Shown piece by piece: positions 26,804-34,962 of a DNA stretch of 50,852 nt (its first letter is position 1; every line of letters starts with the position of its first letter). The notes under the pieces are model-generated. The model did not search any database. It was not told where the DNA came from and worked only from the letters and a program-made list of their open reading frames with translations. The position numbers were made by a program, and so were the translations under genes. Source of the stretch: an uncultured Verrucomicrobiota bacterium (lineage in GTDB: Bacteria; Verrucomicrobiota; Kiritimatiellia; CAIVKH01); assembly GCA_937873455.1 (NCBI GenBank), contig CALMYG010000032.1, positions 1 through 50,852 on the forward strand, written 5' to 3'.

Positions 26804-28410
26804 CGCCCGGCCTCCGGGTCGCTGCCGGCTTCCGGAAGCAACGCCAACACACGCTCCAGGGTATCCGCCTCTTCGGGTCGTTTGTCGGTGCGACGGCGCA
26901 GGATTCGCGGAAAGCGCACCGCCAAACCCGATTTGTGGCGCGTCGATCTGCGAATGCCTTCGAAGCCCAGTTCAAAGACCAGCCGGGGCTCCACCGTGCG
27001 CACCGGGCCGAACGCTTCAACCGTGTGGGTACGTATGAATGCATCCACCTCGCGGATTTCCGCATCGGTCAATCCCGAGTAGGCCTTGGCGAATGGCACC
27101 AATTCGCCGTTCTTCCAAATACCAAAGGAATAATCGGTATACAAACCGGCACGGCGGCCATGACCGCGCTGCGCGTAGAGGAGGACGGCGTCGACGGTCA
27201 TGGGATCAACTTTCCATTTCCACCAGTCGCCGCGAACGCGCCCCACGCGATACGGCGAACGCACGCGCTTGAGCATCACGCCCTCCGCCCCGTGCGCCGC
27301 CGCCTTTGCGCGAAGCGCCGCCACAGCGGCAAACGACTCGGCGGGCAGGGCCGGCGAAAGCAATAAACGGTCGGAAGCGACCGCCGATAACACCGCGCGC
27401 AACCGTTCGCGGCGAACCGCCAACGGCTGTTCCCGAATATCCGCGCCCAAATATTCCAACAGGTCGTAGGCCATGAGGATGACCGGCGCATCGCGGAGCA
27501 GGGTTTTGCCGGGATTCTTGCGTCCGAGCCGCCGCTGCAACGCGCCAAACGGAAGCGGTCCGTTATTCCAGACCAGCACTTCGCCATCGAGCACGCACCC
27601 GTTGGGCAGGGCCTCCGCCGCCGCTTCAAGTTCTGGAAACGCCGGCGTAACCATTTCTTCGCCGCGCGACCACAAGGTGGTCCGGTTTTCGCGGCGAATG
27701 AGTTGCGCGCGTATGCCGTCCCACTTCCATTCCGCACTCCAATCCGGCCCGAAAACCGGCGTCGACTCCGGTCGTTCGAGCTGACTGGCCAGATAAAACG
27801 GATACGGACGGCCGCTGAGCGCATCCGACGTTTCGCGGGCAATCAACGCATGGTAAAATGCACCGGTCGGTTGCCAATCACCGGTCACGCGGTGGGCAAT
27901 AACTTCGGCGGGAACGCCCGCCACTTCGGCCAACGCCTGGATCACCAGCTTTTCGGAAACGCCGACCCGGAGCCCGCCGGTCAGCAATTTGTTGAAGAGA
28001 AAACGTTCTGGGGCGGAGAGTTCGTTCCATGTCGCTTCGACCAACGCGCGACGTTCGGACTCACCGGCGGTGGAAAGCGCCAGCACCCGTTCGGCCATGA
28101 ACTCCGGCAGCCGCCAGGCACGTTCGTTCGCGGCGGGCGGCAACAGCAAGGCGACGGTTTCGGCGAGATCGCCCACCGCCTGATACGACTCCTCAAACAA
28201 CCACTCGGGCAACCCGGCGCGCTCCCGGGCCCATGCCCGGAGCAACGACGTCGGCAACGCCCGCTTGATCTTGCGGCCGGTCAGGATAAACACCGCCCAG
28301 GCGGCGGACTCCGGCGGCGCGGCGCGAAAATAATCGACCAGCGCCTCGCGCTTGCGCGAGGTTTTGTTTGTTTCATCCAACCGGCGATACAAGGCGCTGA
28401 AGGCTTTCAC
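26800..28410 (-). CDS. lig: ATP-dependent DNA ligase of the Lhr-Lig-Exo-MPE cluster
   Basis: The protein is 536 aa. An N-terminal DNA-binding domain (about residues 1-200) precedes the adenylation domain, with nucleophile Lys229 in EWKWDGIRAQ, then LDGEVLVWNN, EGVMLKRV and WWKWKVDPMTVDAVLL, and an OB-fold containing GLYTDYSFGIW and ELVPFAKAYSGLTD. This domain layout is that of the repair ligase called cisplatin damage response ligase in databases, not the replicative NAD-dependent LigA. It probably seals nicks after processing by its three neighbours. Start and stop both form ATGA overlaps. Confidence 0.95.
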   Translation of the reverse strand: MKAFSALYRRLDETNKTSRKREALVDYFRAAPPESAAWAVFILTGRKIKRALPTSLLRAWARERAGLPEWLFEESYQAVGDLAETVALLLPPAANERAWRLPEFMAERVLALSTAGESERRALVEATWNELSAPERFLFNKLLTGGLRVGVSEKLVIQALAEVAGVPAEVIAHRVTGDWQPTGAFYHALIARETSDALSGRPYPFYLASQLERPESTPVFGPDWSAEWKWDGIRAQLIRRENRTTLWSRGEEMVTPAFPELEAAAEALPNGCVLDGEVLVWNNGPLPFGALQRRLGRKNPGKTLLRDAPVILMAYDLLEYLGADIREQPLAVRRERLRAVLSAVASDRLLLSPALPAESFAAVAALRAKAAAHGAEGVMLKRVRSPYRVGRVRGDWWKWKVDPMTVDAVLLYAQRGHGRRAGLYTDYSFGIWKNGELVPFAKAYSGLTDAEIREVDAFIRTHTVEAFGPVRTVEPRLVFELGFEGIRRSTRHKSGLAVRFPRILRRRTDKRPEEADTLERVLALLPEAGSDPEAGR

Positions 28411-29450
28411 GATGCGCCCCCCGTTTCTTCGGCGGAGGCGGACGAATCGTCATCGTTTTCACCGGTGTAACGGGAAGGAATTGCCCACGCCGTGCGTCCG
28501 CGTTCATTTAAGAAACGAGCGACAACGGCGGCATTTCCGTGGGTCACGCCCACCCGCTCCGCACCGGACGCCTCCACGGCGGCCAGCAGGGAGGGCCAGT
28601 CCACGTGATCCGACAACACAAAGCCGCGATCAACGGCACGGCGGCGGCGCGCACCGCGCACCAGCATCCATCCGGAGGCAAACGCGGTGGCGTACGGTTG
28701 AAACCGGCGCATCCAAGGCGAATCATCCGCCGATGGCGGGGCCACGACCAGCGCGCCCTCCGATCCGTTCAGCCGGATATCCCGCTCAACCCGGCGGGTG
28801 ACCGGAAGGCTGACTCCGGCAGCGCGATACACCTCACACATGGCCTCCACCGCGCCGTGCGTGTACACGGGCCCGATGGTGGCATCCAACCCGGCAAGCA
28901 GACGCTGGGCTTTTCCCAAGGCGTAGCCAAACACGACCGAGGTCAATCCCGCGGCGGCATTTTCGCGCCACCAGGCGTTCACGGCTTCAAATACAACGGC
29001 CGGATCGGGCCAGCGATACACCGGAAGACCAAACGTTGATTCGGTTATCATCACCGTGCACCGCACCGGTTCGTACGGCGCACAGGTCGGGTCGAGTCCG
29101 GTTTTATAGTCGCCGGTGACCACCCAGACCTCCCCGTCGACCTCCAGGCGAATTTGCGCGGAGCCGAGGATGTGGCCGGCCGGGTGAAAGGAAACGTTCA
29201 CATCGTTGATCGTGCGGGTTTCGCCGTAGGACAAGGTTTCAATACGCGCTTCGGAACCAAGCCGGGCGCGAAAGACGCCGAGACCCTCCGAGGCGACCAT
29301 ATAAGCATCGCAGCCCCAACGCGCATGATCGGCATGGGCGTGCGTCACCAACGCCCGCTCCACCGGACGCCACGGATCGATATAAAAATTGCCGCGCGGG
29401 CAAAACAATCCCTGCGCGGTCGGTTGAATGACGTCGTTGGGTTGCATCAC
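28407..29450 (-). CDS. Ligase-associated DNA exonuclease, metallo-beta-lactamase/beta-CASP type
   Basis: The protein is 347 aa from GTG 29450, or 346 aa from ATG 29447. The zinc site is THAHADHARWG (HxHxDH), with later FHPAGHILGSAQI, VVTGDYKTG and a final SDHVDWPSLL. Family members are related to SNM1/Pso2 and CPSF nucleases and in bacteria act as DNA exonucleases at 5' ends. It is the first gene of the repair operon. There is no Shine-Dalgarno; TATAGT lies 6-9 nt before the start. Confidence 0.93.
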   Translation of the reverse strand: MMQPNDVIQPTAQGLFCPRGNFYIDPWRPVERALVTHAHADHARWGCDAYMVASEGLGVFRARLGSEARIETLSYGETRTINDVNVSFHPAGHILGSAQIRLEVDGEVWVVTGDYKTGLDPTCAPYEPVRCTVMITESTFGLPVYRWPDPAVVFEAVNAWWRENAAAGLTSVVFGYALGKAQRLLAGLDATIGPVYTHGAVEAMCEVYRAAGVSLPVTRRVERDIRLNGSEGALVVAPPSADDSPWMRRFQPYATAFASGWMLVRGARRRRAVDRGFVLSDHVDWPSLLAAVEASGAERVGVTHGNAAVVARFLNERGRTAWAIPSRYTGENDDDSSASAEETGGAS

Positions 29451-29456
29451 CCGGAT

Positions 29457-29462
29457 ACTATA
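29457..29462 (-). promoter_or_regulatory. -10 element of the Exo-Lig-Lhr-MPE operon
   Basis: Minus-strand TATAGT ends 6 nt before GTG 29450 and 9 nt before ATG 29447, predicting a leaderless or nearly leaderless mRNA. Confidence 0.45.
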
Positions 29463-29493
29463 AGATTAATTTTGAGAATTTCCTCTTATTGCG

Positions 29494-29521
29494 TTGATTC
29501 CTGACGTTGCCTGCTTACAAT
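29494..29521 (+). promoter_or_regulatory. Promoter of the SpoIIE-type phosphatase gene
   Basis: TTGATT (29494-29499) and TACAAT (29516-29521) are spaced by 16 bp. The expected start near 29528 leaves a leader of about 18 nt without a Shine-Dalgarno. It also shows that the in-frame TTG at 29507 is not the translation start. Confidence 0.5.
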
Positions 29522-29545
29522 CCAACTGCGTCAAGTCAACGCGCC

Positions 29546-30760
29546 ATGAACACATTACAACGCAGCGTCAAGAGCTGGATGCTATGGCATGCGGCGGCCC
29601 CGTCGGCTCTGGCCGTATTGGCCGGAGTCATCGCCATGATTGTGTTATGGCGGGCCGGGGTTCCGGATGATCCCGTCCTGCTCGGCCTGGTTATTCTGCT
29701 CGTCATTGCCATTGGCGCCGGGGTTGTCCTGTTGATCTGTTCCTGGCGACGCACCGCCCAGTACGTACTCTCCCTGGGCGATGACGCAACCGACGCCGGG
29801 GTGTGGTTGATGAAAACGGCATTCGGCAAGCTGCCGGATGACGATCCGATCCTGCAGGAATTTCCCTGGGTCCGGGGTGGTCACGTCACCTCCGGACGGG
29901 CCAGCCGGCTGATCAAGGACTGGCTGGAAAAAAGCCGGGCCGACGCCCTGGCTCAATCCAAGGCGATGAGCGACGAACTCGCCCGGGACATGGAGCTCGC
30001 CAAGGAATTTCAGCAGGCCTTGCTGAACCGCCCGTATCCCGAAGTGCCGGCGGTGCATATCGAAGGGCGTCTTCGCCTGGAATTCCACCACCGCTACCAG
30101 CCGACCATGGCGGTCGGCGGCGACTTTTTTGACATTATCCCCATCGGCAACGATTGCGCCGGCGTGTTTATTACCGACGTGATGGGGCATGGCGTACGCA
30201 GCGCCTTGATCACCGCAATCCTGCGGGCGCTGCTCTCCGAGCTTCAGCCCCAAGCCCGCAACGCCGCTTATTTCCTTAAAGAAATGAATCACGAATTCGC
30301 CGACATCCTTAACGTCCTTCCCGAACCGATTTTCGCCTCGGGCTTTTATCTGGTGGCCGACACCACGTCGCGCATCGCCACGTACGCCTGCGCGGGACAC
30401 CCCCCGCCCTTTCAGCTCCACCGCGATCGCTCGCGGGTGTCGCGCCTGACCAACCCGCAGCCGCGCGGCGCCGCGCTCGGCCTGATCGGCGATGAAAAGT
30501 ATCCGGGCGAAACCGTGCGCCTGCTTGATGGACACACCTTTATCTTCTTCACCGACGGCGTGTACGAATGCGCCAACCCCGACGGCGAGGAATACGGGCT
30601 GGCCCGAATGGAGAAGGTGCTCCAGGCCAACATTTATAAATCCACCCCGGAAATTCTCGACGCGCTGATCCAGTCGATCGACACGTTTACCAAAGGCGTT
30701 CCTCTGGAGGACGACCTTTGCCTGGTCGCCGTGGACGTCACCACCAAGCCCCGGGAATAA
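29546..30760 (+). CDS. Membrane PP2C-family serine phosphatase (SpoIIE/RsbU type)
   Basis: This 404 aa protein starts at ATG 29546. Two membrane helices (about residues 17-36 and 43-66) hold it in the inner membrane. A helical linker (about 115-155, EKSRADALAQSKAMSDELAR) resembles the signalling helices before RsbU-type domains. The phosphatase domain has the metal-binding GGDFFDI, FITDVMGHGVRSALIT, YACAGHPPPF, FFTDGVYECANPDGEEYG and DDLCLVAVDV. Such enzymes usually dephosphorylate STAS anti-anti-sigma proteins in partner-switching. No STAS or anti-sigma kinase gene is adjacent, so the target is elsewhere. Confidence 0.9.
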   Translation: MNTLQRSVKSWMLWHAAAPSALAVLAGVIAMIVLWRAGVPDDPVLLGLVILLVIAIGAGVVLLICSWRRTAQYVLSLGDDATDAGVWLMKTAFGKLPDDDPILQEFPWVRGGHVTSGRASRLIKDWLEKSRADALAQSKAMSDELARDMELAKEFQQALLNRPYPEVPAVHIEGRLRLEFHHRYQPTMAVGGDFFDIIPIGNDCAGVFITDVMGHGVRSALITAILRALLSELQPQARNAAYFLKEMNHEFADILNVLPEPIFASGFYLVADTTSRIATYACAGHPPPFQLHRDRSRVSRLTNPQPRGAALGLIGDEKYPGETVRLLDGHTFIFFTDGVYECANPDGEEYGLARMEKVLQANIYKSTPEILDALIQSIDTFTKGVPLEDDLCLVAVDVTTKPRE

Positions 30761-30766
30761 TCCCGG

Positions 30767-31408
30767 CTACTTCATGGGCAGATCGAGGCGGTAGAGGTTG
30801 GGCTGCTCCGCATCCTCGGTGAAACCCATCTTCTTGATGTACGCGATATGCCTGGCCACGGTGGTGTAGGTGCACAGGCGGCGAATGCCCTGTTGCCGGA
30901 ACTCCTCATCAAGGGCCTCGCGAATCAAATAGCGGGTGTTTTTCAAGTCCCGGTAGGCCGGAATCGTGTAGTCCAGATCGATCACCGCGCAATCCCCGTC
31001 CACATGGTAGGAAAACACGCCGACCGAAACCGCATTGCGCAACACAAAGGTGTATTTCTGGTCCGGGGATAATTTTTCCGGATAAAAGCGCGGGAAGAAG
31101 TGGCCGATGTCCCGTGTGTAATAACGCAAAAAATAACGAAGGAACGGGCTGTCCTTGAAGGTGACGGTCAGGTAGTGAAAGTAATCCACCCGGCGGGTCA
31201 TCTGTACGATGAAGTAGGCGTCGATCGCGGCGATCAGCCCGTTCAGAATCGCCACCGGCGGCGCACCGATCAACACACCGTACAGGGAAAACAAGGCGGC
31301 CCCGACCAGGTTGATCCAACGAAAATACCACAGGTTGGTAATCAGCAACGACAGGGCGATGATCGCCGAGGCGCTGTATCCGATCCATTCCAATACCGAT
31401 GCTTCCAT
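30767..31408 (-). CDS. YgjV-like membrane domain fused to a GNAT acetyltransferase domain
   Basis: The protein is 213 aa from ATG 31408; a longer frame to 31450 is less likely because the membrane domain begins right after MEASVLEWIGY. Three or so helices (about residues 5-75: ASAIIALSLLITNLWYF, LVGAALFSLYGVLIG, AILNGLIAAIDAYFI) match YgjV/PQ-loop-like inner-membrane proteins. The C-terminal part (about 115-210) has a GNAT pattern: VGVFSYHVDGDCAVIDLDYT, then RYLIREALDEEFRQQGIRRL, and a final AYIKKMGF. An N-acyltransferase facing one membrane side is likely. Substrate unknown. It converges on the phosphatase gene with 6 nt between stops. Confidence 0.75.
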   Translation of the reverse strand: MEASVLEWIGYSASAIIALSLLITNLWYFRWINLVGAALFSLYGVLIGAPPVAILNGLIAAIDAYFIVQMTRRVDYFHYLTVTFKDSPFLRYFLRYYTRDIGHFFPRFYPEKLSPDQKYTFVLRNAVSVGVFSYHVDGDCAVIDLDYTIPAYRDLKNTRYLIREALDEEFRQQGIRRLCTYTTVARHIAYIKKMGFTEDAEQPNLYRLDLPMK

Positions 31409-31439
31409 GATGTCACTCGATTCCTTTATGCGTCCATGG

Positions 31440-31445
31440 TAGTAT
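31440..31445 (+). promoter_or_regulatory. Extended -10 of the LapA-like gene
   Basis: TGG-TAGTAT (extended -10 pattern TGn before the hexamer) ends 7 nt before ATG 31453. On the other strand the same bases read CATACTA, so the promoters of the two divergent genes may share this site. Confidence 0.4.
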
Positions 31446-31452
31446 GACATCC

Positions 31453-31647
31453 ATGATGAATCCGATCAAAAAGTATAGCGTGTTGGTACTGGTGGCCGTA
31501 GCGCTCATTGTGGTGTTTCAAAACGCAGGCGCGGTGACGGTTCGGTTTTTGCTGTGGGATTTTTCCATGTCCAAAGCCTTGCTGTTGCCGGTCGTTCTCG
31601 GTCTGGGATTGCTCATCGGCTGGCTGATCTCCGGATGGCGCCGTTAG
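31453..31647 (+). CDS. LapA-domain small membrane protein
   Basis: This 64 aa protein starts at ATG 31453, with 31456 and 31444 as alternatives. It has two hydrophobic segments, VLVLVAVALIVVFQNAG and ALLLPVVLGLGLLIGWLI, ending in a basic GWRR. The N-helix, VFQN, then VRFLLWDFSMSKALLLPV is the signature of the LapA/YciS family, associated with lipopolysaccharide assembly in Enterobacteria. No partner LapB is beside it here. Its 3' end lies 13 nt from convergent rsmA. Confidence 0.75.
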   Translation: MMNPIKKYSVLVLVAVALIVVFQNAGAVTVRFLLWDFSMSKALLLPVVLGLGLLIGWLISGWRR

Positions 31648-31660
31648 GGATTGGAAGCGT

Positions 31661-32521
31661 CTACAGCCCGTCGGCCAGGGCGATCCACTCCTCCACCGCC
31701 AGGGTTTCCGGACGGCGGGCCGGATCGATGCCCGCCGCGGCAAGCGCGGTTCGACCCTCGACGGTTTGGCCCGGAAATCGAACCGCCTGCAGAATCGTTC
31801 CCATCTGTTTGCGGCGACGTGAAAATGCCGCCTTGATCAGCGCGTCAAAACGTCCGGCATGCCGCAGGCCGGCCCGCCGGTTTCCGCTACGCACCATTCG
31901 CACAATCGCCGAGGTCACTTGGGGGCGCGGCATAAAACAGGACGGCGAGACCAATTTGACCACGCGGACCTCATAGTCCATCTGCGCCCAGATGGCGAGC
32001 AGGCCGTAGTCCGGGGTGTCCGGCGCGGCCGCCAACCGCTCACCCACTTCGCGTTGCACCGTCACCACCAGGCGCTCGAAACCCTCCGCTTGCTGAAAAC
32101 ACGTCACCAAGATCCGGCTGCCCACCGAATACGGCAGATTGGCCACCATCTTGTTGAGACGGTGTTCCCGGCACAGTGTATCCAGCGGGACGGTCAGCGC
32201 ATCCGCCTCTATCAAGGTAAACCCCGAGCGGTCAGCCAAGTGTTCGCGCAGATGCTCGGCCAATCGATGATCCTTTTCGATCGCCACCACCCCGCCGGTA
32301 CGCTCCAACAGCGGTTCGGTCAGCATGCCTAGCCCAGGCCCAACCTCCAGAATCCGGTCTTCGGAAGCAGGCGCGGCGGCCTCCACCATGATGGTGAGAA
32401 TGTTGTCGTCGATCAGAAAGTTTTGCCCCAACACCTTGCTGGGTAGAAAGTCATGGTCCTGAATCCATGCGCGCACCGCGCTGGGTCGGTTCAAGGACGA
32501 ACGAGGCGGCAATTCACCCAT
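31661..32521 (-). CDS. rsmA: 16S rRNA (adenine1518-N6/adenine1519-N6)-dimethyltransferase RsmA/KsgA
   Basis: A 286 aa enzyme that dimethylates two adjacent adenines near the 3' end of 16S rRNA during 30S assembly. SAM and catalytic motifs are clear: LGQNFLIDDNIL, VGPGLGMLTEPLL, VAIEKDHRL, EADAL and NLPYSVGSRIL. The C-terminal helical domain includes FMPRPQVTSAIVRM and AAFSRRRKQM. Its start overlaps the end of pdxA by 8 nt. Loss of this gene gives kasugamycin resistance in E. coli. Confidence 0.96.
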   Translation of the reverse strand: MGELPPRSSLNRPSAVRAWIQDHDFLPSKVLGQNFLIDDNILTIMVEAAAPASEDRILEVGPGLGMLTEPLLERTGGVVAIEKDHRLAEHLREHLADRSGFTLIEADALTVPLDTLCREHRLNKMVANLPYSVGSRILVTCFQQAEGFERLVVTVQREVGERLAAAPDTPDYGLLAIWAQMDYEVRVVKLVSPSCFMPRPQVTSAIVRMVRSGNRRAGLRHAGRFDALIKAAFSRRRKQMGTILQAVRFPGQTVEGRTALAAAGIDPARRPETLAVEEWIALADGL

Positions 32522-33527
32522 GACGCGCCCAGGGATTTTTGCGTCGCGCCAGCCGCGCCGCCTGTCGGATCGCCTCGATCATGCTGGAAGGGTTGGCGCG
32601 GAGGCGCCCGGCCAGGTCGAACGCCGTGCCGTGATCCGGCGACGTACGAACGATCGGCAAGCCGAGCGTGACGTTCACCCCGGAATCAAAGGCAATGAGC
32701 TTCAACGGCGCCAACCCCTGGTCGTGGTACATCGCCACCACCGCATCGTACGCACCGTTCGCGGCCTGGTAAAAAACCGTGTCACCGGGCTGGGGGCCAT
32801 GTACATCCAGCCCGGCGCGACGCAACGCGCGCACCGCCGGCGCGATGATCGCGAGGTCTTCCCGGCCGATATCTCCGCCCTCCCCCGCGTGGGGATTCAA
32901 ACCACATACGGCGATGCGCCGGCGACGGAGCCCCATCCAGCCCAGGGCTTCGGCGGTCAGGCGGACCTGCTCCTTTACGAGCGGGGCGGTGATGCGACGC
33001 GGTACATCCGCCAGTGGGATGTGCCGGGTGGCAAGCACAACGCGGAGCGGGCCGCCGAAAAGCATCATCGCGTAGCGCCGGGCGCCCGTCAATTCCGCCA
33101 GCATTTCCGTGTGCCCGGGGACATCAATTCCGGCGCGATGAAACCCCTCCTTGCAAATCGGCGCGGTCACCAGCGCATCCAGGTGGCCGGCCAGACAAGC
33201 TTCCGTTCCGGCGCGAATCCATGCCGCGGCCGCGCGCGAAGCCTCCACGGTCACGCGACCGGGCGTCCGCGCCAACTCCGGAAATGCAACCGGCTCCCAC
33301 ACGACCGCGGACGCACGCGGAAACGGCGCGCCCGGATGCCAGGAGGGCGGGATTGGTTGGCGCAGGCGGCGGCAAAGATCCGCCAGCGCGGCGCGGGCGC
33401 CGATCAATACGGCGTGATGCGGCGGCGCCCCCTCGCGCGCCGGAGCCAGCGCCTTGACTGCCACCTCCGGCCCGATGCCGTTGAGGTCGCCCAAGGTGAT
33501 GCCAATCCGAAGCGGTCGCGGACTCAT
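32514..33527 (-). CDS. pdxA: 4-hydroxythreonine-4-phosphate dehydrogenase PdxA
   Basis: The protein is 337 aa. It catalyses NAD-dependent oxidation of 4-phosphohydroxy-L-threonine in the DXP-dependent pathway to pyridoxal phosphate. Motifs: ITLGDLNGIGPEV at the N-terminus (LN where PA is usual), a metal-site PGHTEMLAELTG, a second CGLNPHAGEGG, and the late MYHDQGLAPLKLIAFDSGVN with RTSPDHGTAFDLAG. It is translationally coupled to the surA-like gene (ATGA) and to rsmA. No other pdx gene lies in the window. Confidence 0.95.
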   Translation of the reverse strand: MSPRPLRIGITLGDLNGIGPEVAVKALAPAREGAPPHHAVLIGARAALADLCRRLRQPIPPSWHPGAPFPRASAVVWEPVAFPELARTPGRVTVEASRAAAAWIRAGTEACLAGHLDALVTAPICKEGFHRAGIDVPGHTEMLAELTGARRYAMMLFGGPLRVVLATRHIPLADVPRRITAPLVKEQVRLTAEALGWMGLRRRRIAVCGLNPHAGEGGDIGREDLAIIAPAVRALRRAGLDVHGPQPGDTVFYQAANGAYDAVVAMYHDQGLAPLKLIAFDSGVNVTLGLPIVRTSPDHGTAFDLAGRLRANPSSMIEAIRQAARLARRKNPWARHG

Positions 33528-34522
33528 GGCAACGGGGGAACAGGAATGTGGTAGATCACCGCATATTTATTCCGCAGGCGGGTGACCCAATCCTGATAGA
33601 GCCGGTCCGCCTGCCGTTCGCGCAGTTCGCTTTCAATTTCGTGGCGGACCTCCGCGAACGACTTCACCGAGGCCTCACGGCGCTCTTCCACCCGCGCAAC
33701 ATAAAAACCCTCTGGCGTCTCGATGATCCCGGAAATATCGCCCGAGGCAAGATGTCCTAGGGCCGTTTTTAATTCATCACGCAATTGCGCGGGATCGATC
33801 CAGCCCCAATCGCCACCCAAAGTCGCCGACGGGTCTTCGGATAGTTCCCGGGCCAGGTCAGCAAACGAGGTCGCTTCGTCGAGCCGCGCCAAACCGGATT
33901 CCAGGCGCGTGCGCGTCGCCTCCGGGTCATCGCCGGGGGCCATGAATATCAACCGCAACCGAATCCGTTCGGGTTCCTGATACCGGTCCACGCGGGCTTC
34001 GTACGCTTCCAGAATCTGGCGGGGTGATACCACGATGCGCTCGCCGACCTCGCGGCTGCGCATGATGCGAATGATCAACCCGTCGCGAATCGTTTCACGC
34101 CATTCCTCGAGGGTGATCTGCTGCTCGGCCAAGGCCGCGAAAAAGGATGCGCGGTCGTTATCATATCGTTCAAAAACCACTTCGTTGATCCGTTCGTCGA
34201 TCAGGCGTTCCGGAATTTGGATTTCCTGTCCCTTGAACTCCTCGAGAATCAGCGCTTGATCGATCAACCGCTCCAGCCCGGCCAGAAACGCCTCGCGGGT
34301 TTTTTCCCGGAGATCGGCTCCGCCGTGCATGATGCGCAAACGCTCGAGCGTTTCCCGGATCGACATGAATACATCGCCGATCGTGATGATGCGCTCATTG
34401 ACCGTGGCGGCGAATCCGTCCACCGGAAGTTCATCAAGCGACCATGTCGCCCGTGGCGCTGCCGATGCCGTCACGCCCAACGCCGCCAACAAGCATCCCA
34501 TAACAAGTAACCGTTTTGTCAT
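33524..34522 (-). CDS. surA: SurA-type periplasmic peptidyl-prolyl isomerase/chaperone
   Basis: A 332 aa protein with a Sec signal peptide (about residues 1-21, ending VTASA). The N-terminal chaperone domain (about 34-180) begins DGFAATVNERIITIGDV, the typical SurA/PpiD opening, and has a long helical arm (LIDQALILEEF). One parvulin domain (about 185-290) contains ERIRLRLIFM, FADLARELSEDPSA, GGDWGWI and GIIETPEGFYVARVEER. The role is escorting outer-membrane proteins through the periplasm. E. coli SurA has two parvulin domains; this has one. It heads surA-pdxA-rsmA. Confidence 0.88.
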   Translation of the reverse strand: MTKRLLVMGCLLAALGVTASAAPRATWSLDELPVDGFAATVNERIITIGDVFMSIRETLERLRIMHGGADLREKTREAFLAGLERLIDQALILEEFKGQEIQIPERLIDERINEVVFERYDNDRASFFAALAEQQITLEEWRETIRDGLIIRIMRSREVGERIVVSPRQILEAYEARVDRYQEPERIRLRLIFMAPGDDPEATRTRLESGLARLDEATSFADLARELSEDPSATLGGDWGWIDPAQLRDELKTALGHLASGDISGIIETPEGFYVARVEERREASVKSFAEVRHEIESELRERQADRLYQDWVTRLRNKYAVIYHIPVPPLP

Positions 34523-34530
34523 AACCCGGG

Positions 34531-34560
34531 ATCATGTCAGAGGTGGGCGGTCTTGCGCAA
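34531..34560 (-). promoter_or_regulatory. Promoter of surA-pdxA-rsmA
   Basis: Minus-strand TTGCGC (34555-34560), 18 bp, CATGAT (34531-34536), then 8 nt to ATG 34522. No ribosome-binding site lies between. Confidence 0.45.
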
Positions 34561-34783
34561 TGGTTTTGAGGAAGGGGCCGAGGGGACGTATCTCTGACGT
34601 GTTGAATTGATCAGGGACGCTCCGGGTGTGGGCGGGCTACGCGGGCGAGGTGATTCCCCATACCGTTAGCGATAGATCATTCAACATCATTATAAATATG
34701 ACGATCGTCTGTTTTAAAATGACATGATGAAAGCCCCTCGCGGGATGGGGAAACAGACATTTCGCCTGACGCCATGCGTTGAC

Positions 34784-34830
34784 TTCCAAGGCTTGGAACT
34801 TTTCCGGCATGCTTTTTCCAAAGATTGGAA
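34784..34830. repeat. Pair of TTCCAA-N3-TTGGAA palindromes
   Basis: TTCCAAGGCTTGGAA (34784-34798) and TTCCAAAGATTGGAA (34816-34830) are perfect 6-bp-arm palindromes with 3-bp spacers. Their centres are 32 bp apart, about three helical turns. They lie in the gap upstream of glpD. I recall similar TTCCAA/TTGGAA elements between genes of related PVC genomes, which suggests a dispersed family rather than a local operator. Confidence 0.6.
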
Positions 34831-34950
34831 CTTCGTGCATTTTTGCTGTGTTCTCGCCTATATGTTCAGGCCGTGAATCGCGGATGCGCCCGGGGGAGCC
34901 GCAAAACCCGGTGCGCGAATGCGCGAATAGACATTCCGCTTGATCCGGCG

Positions 34951-34956
34951 TAGGCT
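34951..34956 (+). promoter_or_regulatory. -10 element of glpD
   Basis: TAGGCT ends 6 nt before ATG 34963. No Shine-Dalgarno and no clear -35. Confidence 0.35.
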
Positions 34957-34962
34957 GGCGCT

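Larger units (their letters stand above)
34523..34962. other. 440-bp non-coding region
   Basis: This is the longest gene-free stretch. It holds promoters at both ends, an AT-rich centre (about 34670-34730) with the perfect palindrome GACGATCGTC (34699-34708), a small GC hairpin near 34735-34750 (CCCC...GGGG), and the paired TTCCAA palindromes listed separately. Short frames through it have no start signals or family resemblance. No tRNA or known riboswitch was recognised. Confidence 0.5.

Noticed and set aside
33524..34522. SurA-like protein as a lipoprotein because of MGC near the N-terminus
   Set aside because: Cys at residue 10 is too early for a lipobox after a proper hydrophobic stretch; a normal signal peptide ending VTASA fits better.
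34637..34840. 67-codon minus-strand frame in the long intergenic region
   Set aside because: It translates the TTCCAA palindromes (producing FGK and FQALEV-like text) and has no ribosome site; best explained as repeat DNA.
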